From NCBI RefSeq assembly GCF_015353075.1, contig NZ_CP064188.1, positions 2,108,001-2,172,000 on the forward strand: a stretch of DNA of 64,000 nt, given 5' to 3'. Under the pieces are notes generated by a model, which saw nothing but the letters and a program-made list of their open reading frames with translations, had not been told where the DNA came from and searched no databases. This document shows, in pieces, positions 17,875 to 26,817 of this stretch. The first letter of the stretch is position 1; each line of letters opens with the position of its first letter. Origin of the DNA: Rhizobium sp. 007. Its GTDB lineage: Bacteria > Pseudomonadota > Alphaproteobacteria > Rhizobiales > Rhizobiaceae. Both the position numbers and the translations under genes were made by a program.

Positions 17875-18984
17875 ATGCCGACACCACAGCAACCCAGTCT
17901 AATAGTTCGACAGAAATCCCCACAGAACATCGAGTTTCCGTTTGCGTCGCTCTCCGATTGGCTGATCCCAACCGAGCTGTTCTTCGTGCGAAACCATTTC
18001 CCGTCGCCGGACCTCGATGCGCGAGACTGGAGATTGCGCGTTGGCGGCGCGGTGGAGCGGCCGATCGAACTTGACCTCGACAGCATCAAGGCGATGCGGA
18101 GCACGACTTTCACCGCCGTCGTCGAGTGTGCAGGGAACGGGCGCGTCTACTATGTGCCGCCGAAGGAGGGGTTGCAGTGGCAGAACGGAGCCGTCGGCAA
18201 TGCCGCGTGGACAGGTGTTCTTCTGCGCGAGATTTTGGAAATGGCGGGCGTTAAGCGAACCGCACGTGAGGTTCTGCTCGCAGGCGCCGACAGCGGCGTC
18301 GTCGACACGAACAAGAAAACGGCTTCTCCCGGCCCCATCGCTTTTGCGCGCAGTTTACCGCTTGAGAAGGCCATCGCTGACAGCACGATCCTTGCCTATT
18401 CGATGAACGAGGAGCCGTTGACGCGCGATCACGGCTACCCGCTACGCGCGGTCGTGGGTGGCTGGTTCGGCATGGCTTGGGTCAAGTGGATCACGCATAT
18501 CACGGTTGTGGAGCAACCGTTCCTTGGCTACTGGCAGGCGCGCGACTATTTCCGTTGGGAGCGCAGCCTCGGGGAACCCAGGCTGGTCCCCCTTGCGGAG
18601 ATGGAGGTCAAAGCGCAGATCGCGCGTCCCGTACAGGGGGCGCATCTCATCGCCGGCCAACCGTACCGGATTTTCGGAGCCGCCTGGAGCGGAGAGGCTG
18701 TTATCCGGCAGGTGCAGGTCTGCACCGGAGATGGCAGAGGCTGGCGCGAGGGAAGGCTCCTCGAAACAGAACGTCCCTTTGCATGGCGCTTGTGGGAGTA
18801 CATGTGGACCCCTGAAGAAGTGGGGCGATATATACTGCGATGTCGCGCGATCGATGGGGCGGGGTGCGTGCAGCCCGACCTCCAGCGTTCCGACTGCGAG
18901 AGCTACGCGGCCAATTGGATCGTTCCGGTGGAGGTTACGGTCGTTCCCGAGCCACAGACGTACGAGGAGGAATTCGTGATCTAA
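17875..18984 (+). CDS. Sulfite oxidase-family molybdopterin enzyme
   Basis: A 369-residue protein of the eukaryotic-type sulfite oxidase fold. The molybdenum-binding cysteine is in VVECAGNGR, the pterin-contact region includes GADSGVVDTNKKT and HGYPLRAVVGGWFGMAWVKW, and a C-terminal dimerisation-type domain follows. No Tat signal or heme domain is seen, so it is probably cytoplasmic, or periplasmic only if the start lies further upstream. The frame is open from 17473, but the ATG at 17875 follows an AAGGGGAGACGAGG ribosome region and homology begins there. The true substrate (sulfite or another S/N-oxide) is not determinable. Confidence 0.82.
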   Translation: MPTPQQPSLIVRQKSPQNIEFPFASLSDWLIPTELFFVRNHFPSPDLDARDWRLRVGGAVERPIELDLDSIKAMRSTTFTAVVECAGNGRVYYVPPKEGLQWQNGAVGNAAWTGVLLREILEMAGVKRTAREVLLAGADSGVVDTNKKTASPGPIAFARSLPLEKAIADSTILAYSMNEEPLTRDHGYPLRAVVGGWFGMAWVKWITHITVVEQPFLGYWQARDYFRWERSLGEPRLVPLAEMEVKAQIARPVQGAHLIAGQPYRIFGAAWSGEAVIRQVQVCTGDGRGWREGRLLETERPFAWRLWEYMWTPEEVGRYILRCRAIDGAGCVQPDLQRSDCESYAANWIVPVEVTVVPEPQTYEEEFVI

Positions 18985-19384
18985 TCACCCGCATGGGGCG
19001 GAATGGCGGCTTTGGCGCAACTGCGACCCGCGTTGTCACTGCGTCATGTCCGCTTTGCAGCAACAGCGACGGGTGGCTCGATGACCATTATGAGGGCGCG
19101 TTGCCGCCCGGCACTTCCGGGGCCGGAAGCTGCCGTTCCACCCGCAACTTTAAGGTCCGCAAAACGGGGAAGCGGCAGTCTGGCGTGAACGCGCGGAATA
19201 GCTGCTTCAAAAACTTATTCCGGCATTAGGTTGCGCAGGCTTTAGCGCTTGATGTTAGCGTGACCGCGACTAACGTCGCGCTCGCGCAGGGCGCGCTCTT
19301 GAAGCCAGTGGCCAACGGGCGACCAGAACCGCACGGCAACCGCTGACCAAACCCTACTAACCCTGGCCAGCAGAGCAATCACCT
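18985..19384. other. Intergenic with one interspersed repeat
   Basis: No gene is supported. The interspersed repeat occupies 19047-19110. The rest includes a GC-rich stretch near 19260-19320 with no recognisable feature. Confidence 0.45.
19047..19110 (+). repeat. Interspersed intergenic repeat, copy 3
   Basis: It opens GTCCGCTTTGCAGCAACAGC and contains TTATGAGGGCGCGTTGCCGC. It has the same order of conserved blocks as the other copies. Confidence 0.5.
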
Positions 19385-19651
19385 TTACGATTCGACCAGG
19401 ATCACCAAGGACTCTGGCACCACTCCATCGAAGGCCATCGCATCCGCGGCTTCCTTGCTCTGCATAGCTTTCATCATGGCGTCCATGTCCGGAACGTCCA
19501 TAAGAACGGCCACCCGAGACGGATTCTCTGGATCTACAAATGTTCGTATGTTGGTCACGCCGAGCGGACCAAAAAGCTCTTTCCGCTTTGGCGAGTCGAG
19601 CCAGTGCTTCGTGCCCTTTGTGATGTTATGGTGGCCAATGACTGTCGGCAT
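19385..19651 (-). CDS. Small dimeric alpha/beta-barrel-like hypothetical protein, 88 residues
   Basis: The protein begins MPTVIGHHNITKGTKHWLDS and contains TNIRTFVDPENPSRVAVLMD and a DMDAMMKAMQSKEAADAM helix, the pattern of small ABM/EthD-like ferredoxin-fold proteins. The ATG at 19651 has a clear GGAGG ribosome site; upstream frame in the same phase is not family-like. Function unknown; the fold often serves as a small monooxygenase or stress protein. It lies downstream of the second cyclase gene on the same strand. Confidence 0.7.
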   Translation of the reverse strand: MPTVIGHHNITKGTKHWLDSPKRKELFGPLGVTNIRTFVDPENPSRVAVLMDVPDMDAMMKAMQSKEAADAMAFDGVVPESLVILVES

Positions 19652-19820
19652 TGCATCCTCCCTATCGTGACGGCGAGGGCCGGCATCAACCAAAAGTGCC
19701 AAAATCCATCCCGTCAAACCATGAGCAAGTCTCGCACAATCTGAGGCGAACGCGAAACCACGCGGCGTGCTTTTGTGGAGCCGCACGGATTGTGGACGAT
19801 TGCCCGGCGATGAAATGCAA

Positions 19821-21593
19821 TCACTCGGTGAGGCCAGCTTTGCGCAGGCCGTCCACAATGCGCTCGAAATCGGCAGGGTTCTTGTAGGGCAGCACTTTGC
19901 GCCTGTGCTCCAGGGAATAATCGGGATTAATCCGGAACGCTTCCTCCCACTCCCCACGCGCCTCCACGAAGCGGCCCAGGTGACCATAGCTCGCCGCCAG
20001 CAACACACGTGAGATGTCGGTGGCTGGATTGCGGACAAGCCGTCGCTTCAGGATGACAACGGCCTCCTCGTACCTGCCTAGCTGGAACATCGCCTGCGCG
20101 TGGAAGTGCAGAAAGATATCCGGATAATATGGATTCAGGGCCATTGCCCGCTCGAAACAGCCGAGGGCCTCGTCGGGCCTGCCCGCATAGTGGAGCGCGT
20201 TGCCGAGGCTCTCGTGGCCCTCGGCAAGATTGGGAGCAAGCGCGATCACGCGTTCAGCCTCCCGGATGGCCACGTCGAGCCGTCGCAGGTACAAGTTGAC
20301 GACGCCCAGCGCCCAATGTGCGTACGGATATCGATCGTCGAGCGCCACCGCCTGCGTCGCAGACCCGGTCGCCTGTTCCAGCGATTTCGACGGCGATTGG
20401 CTCCACTGGTTGACGTAGGCCAGCCCGTGCGCGACGGCGAGGAACGCGTGGGCCGGGGCGAATTTCGGGTCCAGATCGATGGCGCGTTGCAACAATAGGC
20501 GGCCCTGAATGTTCTGCTCTCTCGTCAGCCGCCACATCTGTTCACGGCCTCGGAGGAAGCAGTCATAGGCTTCCAGATTTTGGGTCTGCTCGGTCGCGAG
20601 CCGCTGCTTGTCCCCGGCCGCGAGCTTGAGTTCCAGAGCGCCGACGATCTGCTGCGTGACGTCATCCTGCACCGCGAAGATATCGCTCAGGTCGCGATCG
20701 AAACGCTCAGCCCACTGATGCCCGCCAGTGATTGCATCGATGAGCTGCGCGGTGATCCTCACCTTGTTGCCTGATTTGCGGACGCTCCCTTCCAGCACGT
20801 AGCGCACGTTGAGGCTGTGGCCCACCTCCTGCACGTTCACGTTCCGGCCCTTGAACGTAAACGACGAGTTGCGAGCGATGACAAATAGCTGCGACAGCTT
20901 CGACAGAGCAGTGATGATATCTTCGCAGATGCCGTCGGCGAAGTACTCCTGCTCGGCATCGCCGCTCATGTTGACGAAGGGCAGCACGGCAATCGAGAGC
21001 TCCGGCGGCAATGCGGCCGGCGCACGAGCAACGGCGCCAGCGGTCACTGCTGGCTTTGCCTCCGCGGCTGCGCCGACCTGGAGCGAATAGATCCGGATCG
21101 GCTCGGCTATGTTCTTGAGATGCGTGTTGCCGAGATCGCTGACGGAGAGATCGAGCCTCGCCCTGACCTGGCGATAGGCGTCCTCGGACAGGCAAATGGC
21201 TCCAGGGGCCGCGATACCCTCGATACGCGAGGCGATGTTGACGCCGTCCCCCATCAGGTCGCCATCGCTTTCCTCTACTACGTCCCCCAGATGGATGCCG
21301 ATCCGGAACTCGATGCGCCGATCCTGCTGAACGCCGGCATTGCGCTCGGCCATGCCGGTCTGCACCTCGATGGCGCAGCGCACGGCATCGACAACGCTGC
21401 GGAATTCGATCAGCGCTCCGTCTCCGGTGCGCTTGATGACACTGCCGTTGTGCACGGCGATGGTTGGATCGATCAGGTCGCTGCGCAGTGCCCGCAACCT
21501 TGCCAGGGTGCGATCTTCGTCCTCGCTGGCGAGTCGGCTGTATCCGACTATGTCCGCGGCCAGAATTGCGGCCAGTTTGCGATTCTCACTCAT
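19821..21593 (-). CDS. Class III adenylate/guanylate cyclase with TolB-like and TPR domains (second copy)
   Basis: A 590-residue protein with the same architecture as the one at 15030. The cyclase domain shows LAAILAADIVGYSRLA, KRTGDGALIEF and DLMGDGVNIASRIEGI; the TolB-like part starts SIAVLPFVNMSGDAEQEYFA; TPR repeats follow (ALNPYYPDIFLHFHAQAMFQ). I chose the ATG at 21593 because homology begins there, with AGGGACGG eight bases upstream; the frame is open to 21812. The two cyclases are divergent relatives, not a recent duplication. Confidence 0.85.
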   Translation of the reverse strand: MSENRKLAAILAADIVGYSRLASEDEDRTLARLRALRSDLIDPTIAVHNGSVIKRTGDGALIEFRSVVDAVRCAIEVQTGMAERNAGVQQDRRIEFRIGIHLGDVVEESDGDLMGDGVNIASRIEGIAAPGAICLSEDAYRQVRARLDLSVSDLGNTHLKNIAEPIRIYSLQVGAAAEAKPAVTAGAVARAPAALPPELSIAVLPFVNMSGDAEQEYFADGICEDIITALSKLSQLFVIARNSSFTFKGRNVNVQEVGHSLNVRYVLEGSVRKSGNKVRITAQLIDAITGGHQWAERFDRDLSDIFAVQDDVTQQIVGALELKLAAGDKQRLATEQTQNLEAYDCFLRGREQMWRLTREQNIQGRLLLQRAIDLDPKFAPAHAFLAVAHGLAYVNQWSQSPSKSLEQATGSATQAVALDDRYPYAHWALGVVNLYLRRLDVAIREAERVIALAPNLAEGHESLGNALHYAGRPDEALGCFERAMALNPYYPDIFLHFHAQAMFQLGRYEEAVVILKRRLVRNPATDISRVLLAASYGHLGRFVEARGEWEEAFRINPDYSLEHRRKVLPYKNPADFERIVDGLRKAGLTE

Positions 21594-21714
21594 AGAGCCG
21601 TCCCTCATCTCCACGATAGCAGGAAGACAGAGACAGGGGAACTTCTGCCCGGAGCGATCTCGGCTGAGATCAAGTTCTCTGGTGCATCTGCGACCTACAG
21701 CGTGTTCGCCGACG

Positions 21715-21790
21715 ATGTCTGCTTTCGGGCAACGGCAAAGCTTGCCCCAACGGCTGACATGAGGCGCATAGCCGCTCGATAGAACTGCGA
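21715..21790 (+). repeat. Interspersed intergenic repeat, copy 4
   Basis: It contains GTCTGCTTTCGGGCAACGGC and GGCTGACATGAGGCGCATAG, then a CCGCTCGATAGAACTGCG tail. It is one of the best preserved copies, with the upstream block GACCTACAGCGTGTTCGCCG shared with copy 1. Confidence 0.65.
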
Positions 21791-21848
21791 AAATCCAGAA
21801 TGCTTTCCCCAAGCAGCTTGGCCCCGCACGCAGCGGGGCCGCACATTG

Positions 21849-22480
21849 TCAAATCTCTGTATGCTCCGCCAGTTCCAGCGCATCCTCGATGTCCACGCCC
21901 AGGTACCTAACCGTGTTCTCGATCTTGGTATGTCCAAGCAGGATCTGGATTGCACGAAGATTGCCGGTCGCTTTGTAGATCATTGCGGCCTTGGTCCGTC
22001 TGAGGGAGTGCGTGCCGTAGTCTTCGCGTCGTAGCCCAATTGCAGTGACCCACTCATCGACCAATCTGGCATATTGGCGAGTGCTGAGATGATCGGAATG
22101 ATCGACTCGACTGGGAAAGGCGTAGTCAGCGATTGAACCGCCTCTCCGTTCAAGCCACGCAAGCAAACTTGCCCTGACGTCGGCGGTGATCTCGAACTGG
22201 ACAGGACGTCCGGTTTTTTGCTGGACGACCATGGCACGGGTTCGGATTTCTTGACCGGTGACGAGGGTTCCGATCTTGATCTTAACCAGATCGCAGCCTC
22301 GTCGCTTACTGTCGATTGCGAGATCGAACAGCGCCCGGTCTCGCATGCGCCCTCCCTATCGAGGAAGAAACGAATTGCCCAAATCTGGCGCTGCTTCAGG
22401 GGCTTCTTTACGCCGATCTTCCGGCCGGCGTTCCATGCCGGTCGACCGAGTGCAGCAGGATCGTATTGCGCGGTACCCAT
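21849..22480 (-). pseudogene. Tyrosine recombinase/integrase, copy A, frameshifted
   Basis: The gene would encode about 210 residues from the ATG at 22480 (MGTAQYDPAALGRPAWNAGR). The frame breaks near 22349: relative to copy B one C is missing from a C run, giving REGACETG instead of the RMRDRALFDLA continuation. The second part is intact and carries the catalytic THSLRRTKAAMIYK (His-x2-Arg), GHTKIENTVRYLG (His and the nucleophilic Tyr) and an EHTEI end. A compact integrase of this size lacks the usual N-terminal arm-binding domain. It is a direct repeat of the copy at 27745-28378. Confidence 0.75.
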
Positions 22481-22741
22481 TTGAGTTCTCCTTCGGCCAC
22501 CATTGGCCGTCGGAAAAACGTGCGAACGCAAGGAGCGACGGGGCCGTAGCCGGCGGACTGCTTTCGGGGAGCAGGCGCTGAAAGCTGACATTCGTTCATT
22601 AGCGGCTCGAAGGTCCACTTGACCCGCAGCAGACGATTTTGCTGCCCGCCGCCGCGGTGCATGACCTCGGATGACCGGTCTACTGCAGGGAAGTTCGGGA
22701 CGCTTGCGCTTCCTGCGCGACCAGGTTATACACTGAACTAG

Positions 22742-23098
22742 ATGGTTCAGCATTTAAGTCCTCCCCTCGATCTCTCGTTTGCGGCGCTGTCCGATGCGAC
22801 CCGCCGCGGGATCATCGATCAGCTTGGGCGAGGGGACGCGTCGATCACCAGTCTCGCGGATAAGTTCCAGATGACGCTGACCGGCATGAAGAAGCACGTC
22901 CAGGTTCTCGAGCGGGCGGGGCTCGTCGTCACGCAGAAGGTCGGACGGGTGAGAACCTGCAAGCTTGGGAAACGCGGCCTCAAAGCGGAGGCCGAATGGA
23001 TCGAGGCGCATCGCAAGCTCTTCGAGGCCCGCTTCGAAGCATTGGACGAAATCATCAGCGAAATGAAACAGGAGGGAAGCGATGAATCAGCAACTTGA
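22742..23098 (+). CDS. ArsR-family winged-helix regulator
   Basis: A 118-residue DNA-binding protein: FAALSDATRRGIIDQLGRGD, the recognition region ADKFQMTLTGMKKHVQVLER and a wing around LVVTQKVGRVRTCKLG. No metal-binding ELCVCDL motif is present. It overlaps the following SRPBCC gene by 17 bases, a pairing very common in proteobacteria and actinobacteria, and presumably controls that pair. Confidence 0.85.
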   Translation: MVQHLSPPLDLSFAALSDATRRGIIDQLGRGDASITSLADKFQMTLTGMKKHVQVLERAGLVVTQKVGRVRTCKLGKRGLKAEAEWIEAHRKLFEARFEALDEIISEMKQEGSDESAT

Positions 23099-23585
23099 CA
23101 GTGCAGGTGGTGCGCAGAACCGCACGTCAGTCGAGCGCAGAGGGGATCGCGAACTCGTCGTAACGCGGACATTCAATGCGCCGCCGAGCACGGTTTACAG
23201 GGCGTGGAGCCAGCCCGAGCTGTTCCAGCGCTGGTGGGTGCCAAAATCGGCATCCGGCGTTTCGCTCGTATCGTGCGATATGGACGTTCGTACCGGCGGC
23301 AAATATCGGCTGGAATTCGGCGCCGGCGGTTCGGACACCATGGCCTTCTATGGCAAGTATCTCGAGGTGGTGCCGAACGAGCGCATCGTCTGGACCAACG
23401 ACGAGGGCGAAGAGGGCGCGATCACGACCGTGACCTTCGAGGACCAAGGCGGGAGGACACTACTGAATTTCCACGAAGTCTATCCGTCCAAGGAGGCGCT
23501 TGAGGAAGCACTACAGGGCTCGGCGGCCGCATTGCCGGAGCAGTTGGAGCAGCTCGACGAATTGCTTTCCAGCATAGGCGAGTAG
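23082..23585 (+). CDS. SRPBCC (AHSA1-like) domain protein
   Basis: A 167-residue START-like ligand-binding protein with TRTFNAPPSTVYRAWSQPEL at the front, RWWVPKSASG and a C-terminal ALPEQLEQLDELL helix. Members bind hydrophobic ligands or act as co-chaperone-like activators. It is translated from within the end of the ArsR gene (17-base overlap), so the two are coupled. Confidence 0.85.
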   Translation: MNQQLDSAGGAQNRTSVERRGDRELVVTRTFNAPPSTVYRAWSQPELFQRWWVPKSASGVSLVSCDMDVRTGGKYRLEFGAGGSDTMAFYGKYLEVVPNERIVWTNDEGEEGAITTVTFEDQGGRTLLNFHEVYPSKEALEEALQGSAAALPEQLEQLDELLSSIGE

Positions 23586-23611
23586 CGCGGGTCGGGAAAC
23601 TCGCCTCGAGA

Positions 23612-23676
23612 ACGTCTGCTCTTGGGAAGTGACTCCACCGGCCTTTCTGGCCGGAGCGGGGGCGCATTGCCGCCCG
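23612..23676 (+). repeat. Interspersed intergenic repeat, copy 5
   Basis: It starts CGTCTGCTCTTGGGAAG and contains GGCCGGAGCGGGGGCGCATT. It lies 26 bases after the SRPBCC stop, typical of the family's position behind genes. Confidence 0.55.
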
Positions 23677-23834
23677 GCAGCATTGGCTCGGTCGGTGGTG
23701 TCTCTGACAGCATTTCTGCTAAAGGTGGGAAGCAAATCGCCCGCGATGTCACCTACTGGCGAAGCGTGAAGGGCGCAACGGGCTGATGGGCCTCTCGCTC
23801 ATCAGGCCTCTTGTTTTGAAGGAGGAGCGCTAGA

Positions 23835-24461
23835 ATGAGCACCGACCTGGATACCGTGCGGTCCTATGATACGGTCGCGGCGGAGTACGCTGCCGAGGCC
23901 GCGGCGATGCCCGAATGGGTCGCGACCGAGATCGATGCGTTCGTGACCGAGCTCGGCGGCTCGGGCAGGGTGCTGGAGATCGGAAGCGGTGGCGGGCGAG
24001 ATGCACTTGAGCTTGAGAAGCGGGGAATTAGCGTCCGGCGCACCGACATTTCAAAGGGCTTCGTCGAACTGCTTCGCGAAAGTGGCTTCGAGGCCGACCT
24101 GTTGGACCCGCTGACCGAAGACTTGGCCGATCCGCAGCATCCCGGCACGCCGTACGACGGGATCTGGGCCTGTGCCTGCCTGATTCATGTCGCGCACGAG
24201 GATTTCGGCACGGTGCTTGGACGGCTTGCCGAGGCGACCCGGACGGGTGGCCGGTTGCACGCCTCGGTTAGAGAGGGCGAAGGCGAGGATGTGTCCACAC
24301 ACGGCAGTGCTGCAGCGCCCCGGCGCTACGTCGAGACGTACTGGCGCGAGTCTGCCCTGCGATCCGCACTCACAGACGCCGGCTGGATCGTCAGCGAGGT
24401 ACGTCGGTGCGTCGGAAAGCCCCATGATCGGTGGCTGAGCGTTCGGGCGAGTCGGGCGTGA
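23835..24461 (+). CDS. Class I SAM-dependent methyltransferase
   Basis: A 208-residue protein with motif I as RVLEIGSGGGRDALELEKRG near residue 43, the acidic loop RRTDISKGF, and an IWACACLIHVAHEDFGTVL strand-helix of the Rossmann methyltransferase fold. A GAAGGAGGAGCGC ribosome region precedes the ATG at 23835. The substrate is unknown; a small-molecule methylase acting on a metabolite or toxicant is likely given the cargo-like neighbours. Confidence 0.82.
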   Translation: MSTDLDTVRSYDTVAAEYAAEAAAMPEWVATEIDAFVTELGGSGRVLEIGSGGGRDALELEKRGISVRRTDISKGFVELLRESGFEADLLDPLTEDLADPQHPGTPYDGIWACACLIHVAHEDFGTVLGRLAEATRTGGRLHASVREGEGEDVSTHGSAAAPRRYVETYWRESALRSALTDAGWIVSEVRRCVGKPHDRWLSVRASRA

Positions 24462-24527
24462 CGCACACAGAACTTGCGGGAACGGCCGGTTGTGGCGCGA
24501 CTATGAACTCTAGGTGGTCACCGCAAT

Positions 24528-24600
24528 GTCGGCTTCCGGGCGAAGACAAAGATCCCCTCTGTGGCCGACATGAGGGCGCATAGCCGCCGTTAGAGCTGCT
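24528..24600 (+). repeat. Interspersed intergenic repeat, copy 6
   Basis: It contains GTCGGCTTCCGGGCGAAGAC, GGCCGACATGAGGGCGCATA and a GCCGCCGTTAGAGCTGCT tail. It is well preserved, with an ACTCTAGGTGGTCACCG block upstream that resembles the flank of copy 1. Confidence 0.65.
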
Positions 24601-24673
24601 AATGTCGGAAGGCGGAACTCGCGATCGTCGTCTAGTGCCAGCTTATGTAAACGGTGGCAAAAAGGAGAGGTGC

Positions 24674-25459
24674 ATGTTGCTGAAAGATCGAAATGCAATT
24701 GTTTATGGTGCCAGTGGGGCTGTTGGAGCGGCCGTGGCAAAGGCATTTGCCCGAGAAGGCGCTCGCGTCTTCCTGGCGGCCCGTCACAAGGATCGGTTGG
24801 ATGCGGTTGCGGACGATATTCGGACGCGGGGTGGAATGGCGGAGGTGATGCCTGTGGATGCAACGGACAAGCAAGCTGTTGAGGCGCAACTCGCGCTGAT
24901 CTCCGATAAGGCGGGTCCGGTCAAGATAATGTTCAACGCGATCGATTGGGGCGACACACAAGGTGAGCCACTCGGGACGATTTCATTAGAGAAAGTCCTT
25001 CGGCCCGTTCAAACCGGTCTCACAACGTGGTTCTACACCGGAACTGCAGTTGCGGATCATATGGCGCGCAACGGTGGTGGTTCCATCGTCGGTATCAGTG
25101 CGAACGCTGGACGCCAAGCTTTCCCGAACGTGGGCGGGTTTGGAATTGCCTGTGCTGCCGTCGAGCATTTTTTGCGACAGTTAGCAGTAGAGAACGGGCC
25201 CTTAGGAGTGAGGGTCACGTGGGTTCGTTCACCGGGCTCCCCAGACTCTCCCGGCGTTCACGACGTTTGGTCGATGGCTGCGCGTGAGCGTGGTATGACT
25301 TTCGATGAAATCCATAAAGAGTTCGCCAAGGATAGCCCGTTGCGGCGTGTGACGCCGCTCGCGCAAATAGCTGACGCGGCGGTACTCCTGGCCAGCGACT
25401 TGGCGGCCGGCATGACAGCCACGATGGCCAATGCGACAGGAGGCGCACAGATCGACTGA
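24674..25459 (+). CDS. SDR-family oxidoreductase with atypical active site
   Basis: A 261-residue Rossmann protein (NAIVYGASGAVGAAVAKAFA, then RVFLAARHKDRL). The nucleotide-binding part is convincing, but where a YxxxK catalytic pair is expected the sequence reads GGFGIACAAVEHFLRQ, so tyrosine and lysine appear replaced. A GISANAG serine is present. It may bind NAD(P) without classical SDR chemistry. The ATG at 24674 follows AAAGGAGAGG. Confidence 0.75.
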   Translation: MLLKDRNAIVYGASGAVGAAVAKAFAREGARVFLAARHKDRLDAVADDIRTRGGMAEVMPVDATDKQAVEAQLALISDKAGPVKIMFNAIDWGDTQGEPLGTISLEKVLRPVQTGLTTWFYTGTAVADHMARNGGGSIVGISANAGRQAFPNVGGFGIACAAVEHFLRQLAVENGPLGVRVTWVRSPGSPDSPGVHDVWSMAARERGMTFDEIHKEFAKDSPLRRVTPLAQIADAAVLLASDLAAGMTATMANATGGAQID

Positions 25460-25830
25460 ATTGCTGGTCGCGTATCGGGACTCATAGACACAGTGTGGAC
25501 AGCCAGTACGATAGCTTCCCGCTAAGCGTCCCCGAAACTTGCCGTCCACTTCCGACTCAAGTTGGACGTAGTAGTGGCTCATGGCGCACAGATGTCGTCG
25601 CGCCAGCCCGATACAACGGCTGCTTTTAGGCAGAGGCAACAACTGCCTCTATGACCGACGTGCGGGCGCAAAGCAGTCTGCCCCGTTGCGACCCCAAAGC
25701 AGACCTTCGCAGCATGAGCACGACGGCCAGAAAGCTGCTATAAATAATTGCGCTGTCATCTTACGAGAAATGAACGAGCTGGTCCGGACCCGCCTACCGC
25801 AGACTGAGAATACCCTGGCGCTGTGGCGTT
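25460..25830. other. Intergenic with one interspersed repeat
   Basis: No gene is seen between the convergent SDR and kinase genes. A repeat copy occupies 25618-25680. Confidence 0.5.
25618..25680 (+). repeat. Interspersed intergenic repeat, copy 7
   Basis: It contains GGCTGCTTTTAGGCAGAGGC and GACCGACGTGCGGGCGCAAA, a diverged copy with the same block order. Confidence 0.5.
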
Positions 25831-26334
25831 TCATGTAAGGGCGGTGATGGCTGGATGGATTTGTCGATCGTAAAGCGCCAACTCCTCGGCGGTTGGCGGC
25901 TCGAACAGCTTCGACCACCTAAGCAGGTCCGCCCGCGAGATGTCGAACGTGCCGACTGGAAACTCGGCGTTTCGCCGGGAGACCCGGTCCCAAAGCTCAT
26001 CAAAGGGAACGTCGAGGAAGCAGAGTACGACGCGGGCACCAGTTGCGCGAGCTTCCTCCCGGCAGGTTTCGCGTTCTGCCCGTGACCACACTCCCCAATC
26101 CACGACAACGTTACACTGAAGCCTGAGGGCACGCAGAGCGATCTGCCATTGTAGGCTCTCGACCCTACCTCGGCACGGGCCAGTTTCGGCTTCTGGAGTA
26201 GAGATGCCGGGGTAAAGCTTGTGCATCCAGTCGTCTCCGGTCAGACGGAGGGCAGATGCTTCGTATTCGATTATCTTGGCGAGCGACGTCTTCCCCGAAC
26301 CGGGAAGACCGCAAGTAAGGTAGAGCGTGGGCAT
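25831..26334 (-). CDS. P-loop (AAA-type) small kinase
   Basis: A 167-residue predicted kinase. The Walker A motif GLPGSGKTSLAK is at residues 9-20, RLTGDDWMHKLYPG follows, VVVDWGVWSRAER is the second strand with its acidic residue, and RVSRRNAEFPVGTF lies in the lid region. Homologues phosphorylate small molecules, including antibiotics and nucleosides; the substrate here is unknown. It is a complete relative of the truncated P-loop fragment at 7928-8134 only in general fold. Confidence 0.75.
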   Translation of the reverse strand: MPTLYLTCGLPGSGKTSLAKIIEYEASALRLTGDDWMHKLYPGISTPEAETGPCRGRVESLQWQIALRALRLQCNVVVDWGVWSRAERETCREEARATGARVVLCFLDVPFDELWDRVSRRNAEFPVGTFDISRADLLRWSKLFEPPTAEELALYDRQIHPAITALT

Positions 26335-26817
26335 TGGAAAATCTCTGATTTTGGCTTGGCAAGTGGAACTGGCCCCGCGGTGTCGTGCGGGACTGCGCTT
26401 CGCTCAATGCCGCAAGGCGCGGCCAATCAGAGGTGTGTTGCCATAGTCTACTTTGTAGGACCGCTCTGCTCGGGGGTCAAGACGGCGCGCATGGGTGAGC
26501 TCACAGATGAGGTCGTCTAACCCACTGGCTGCCTTGTGGTACCTCCAACAATAAGCTGACTGTCAGCATCCCACCCCAGCTCGGATGTTGAGACGGCCCG
26601 AGCCCCGGCGTCTGCTTTCGGGGATTCGGCATAGCCCCCGGATCGGCTGACTAGAGGGCGCAATGCTACCGGGCCAAGTCGGACGCTGGTGACCCGGGGC
26701 TGCCGTTCGGTCCGCGACTAATGCGCACAAGCTTAACAGCGTCATCGTAGCCGAGCAGATCCACGTTGTCCCGATCCTGCGCTTGGTTTACCCAAGTCTC
26801 AATAGGGTTGATCAAGG
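26335..26817. other. Intergenic with one interspersed repeat
   Basis: No gene is supported between the divergent kinase and phosphotransferase. The repeat copy is at 26611-26670; promoters for both genes should lie here. Confidence 0.45.
26611..26670 (+). repeat. Interspersed intergenic repeat, copy 8
   Basis: It starts TCTGCTTTCGGGGATTCGGC and contains GGCTGACTAGAGGGCGCAAT. Confidence 0.55.
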
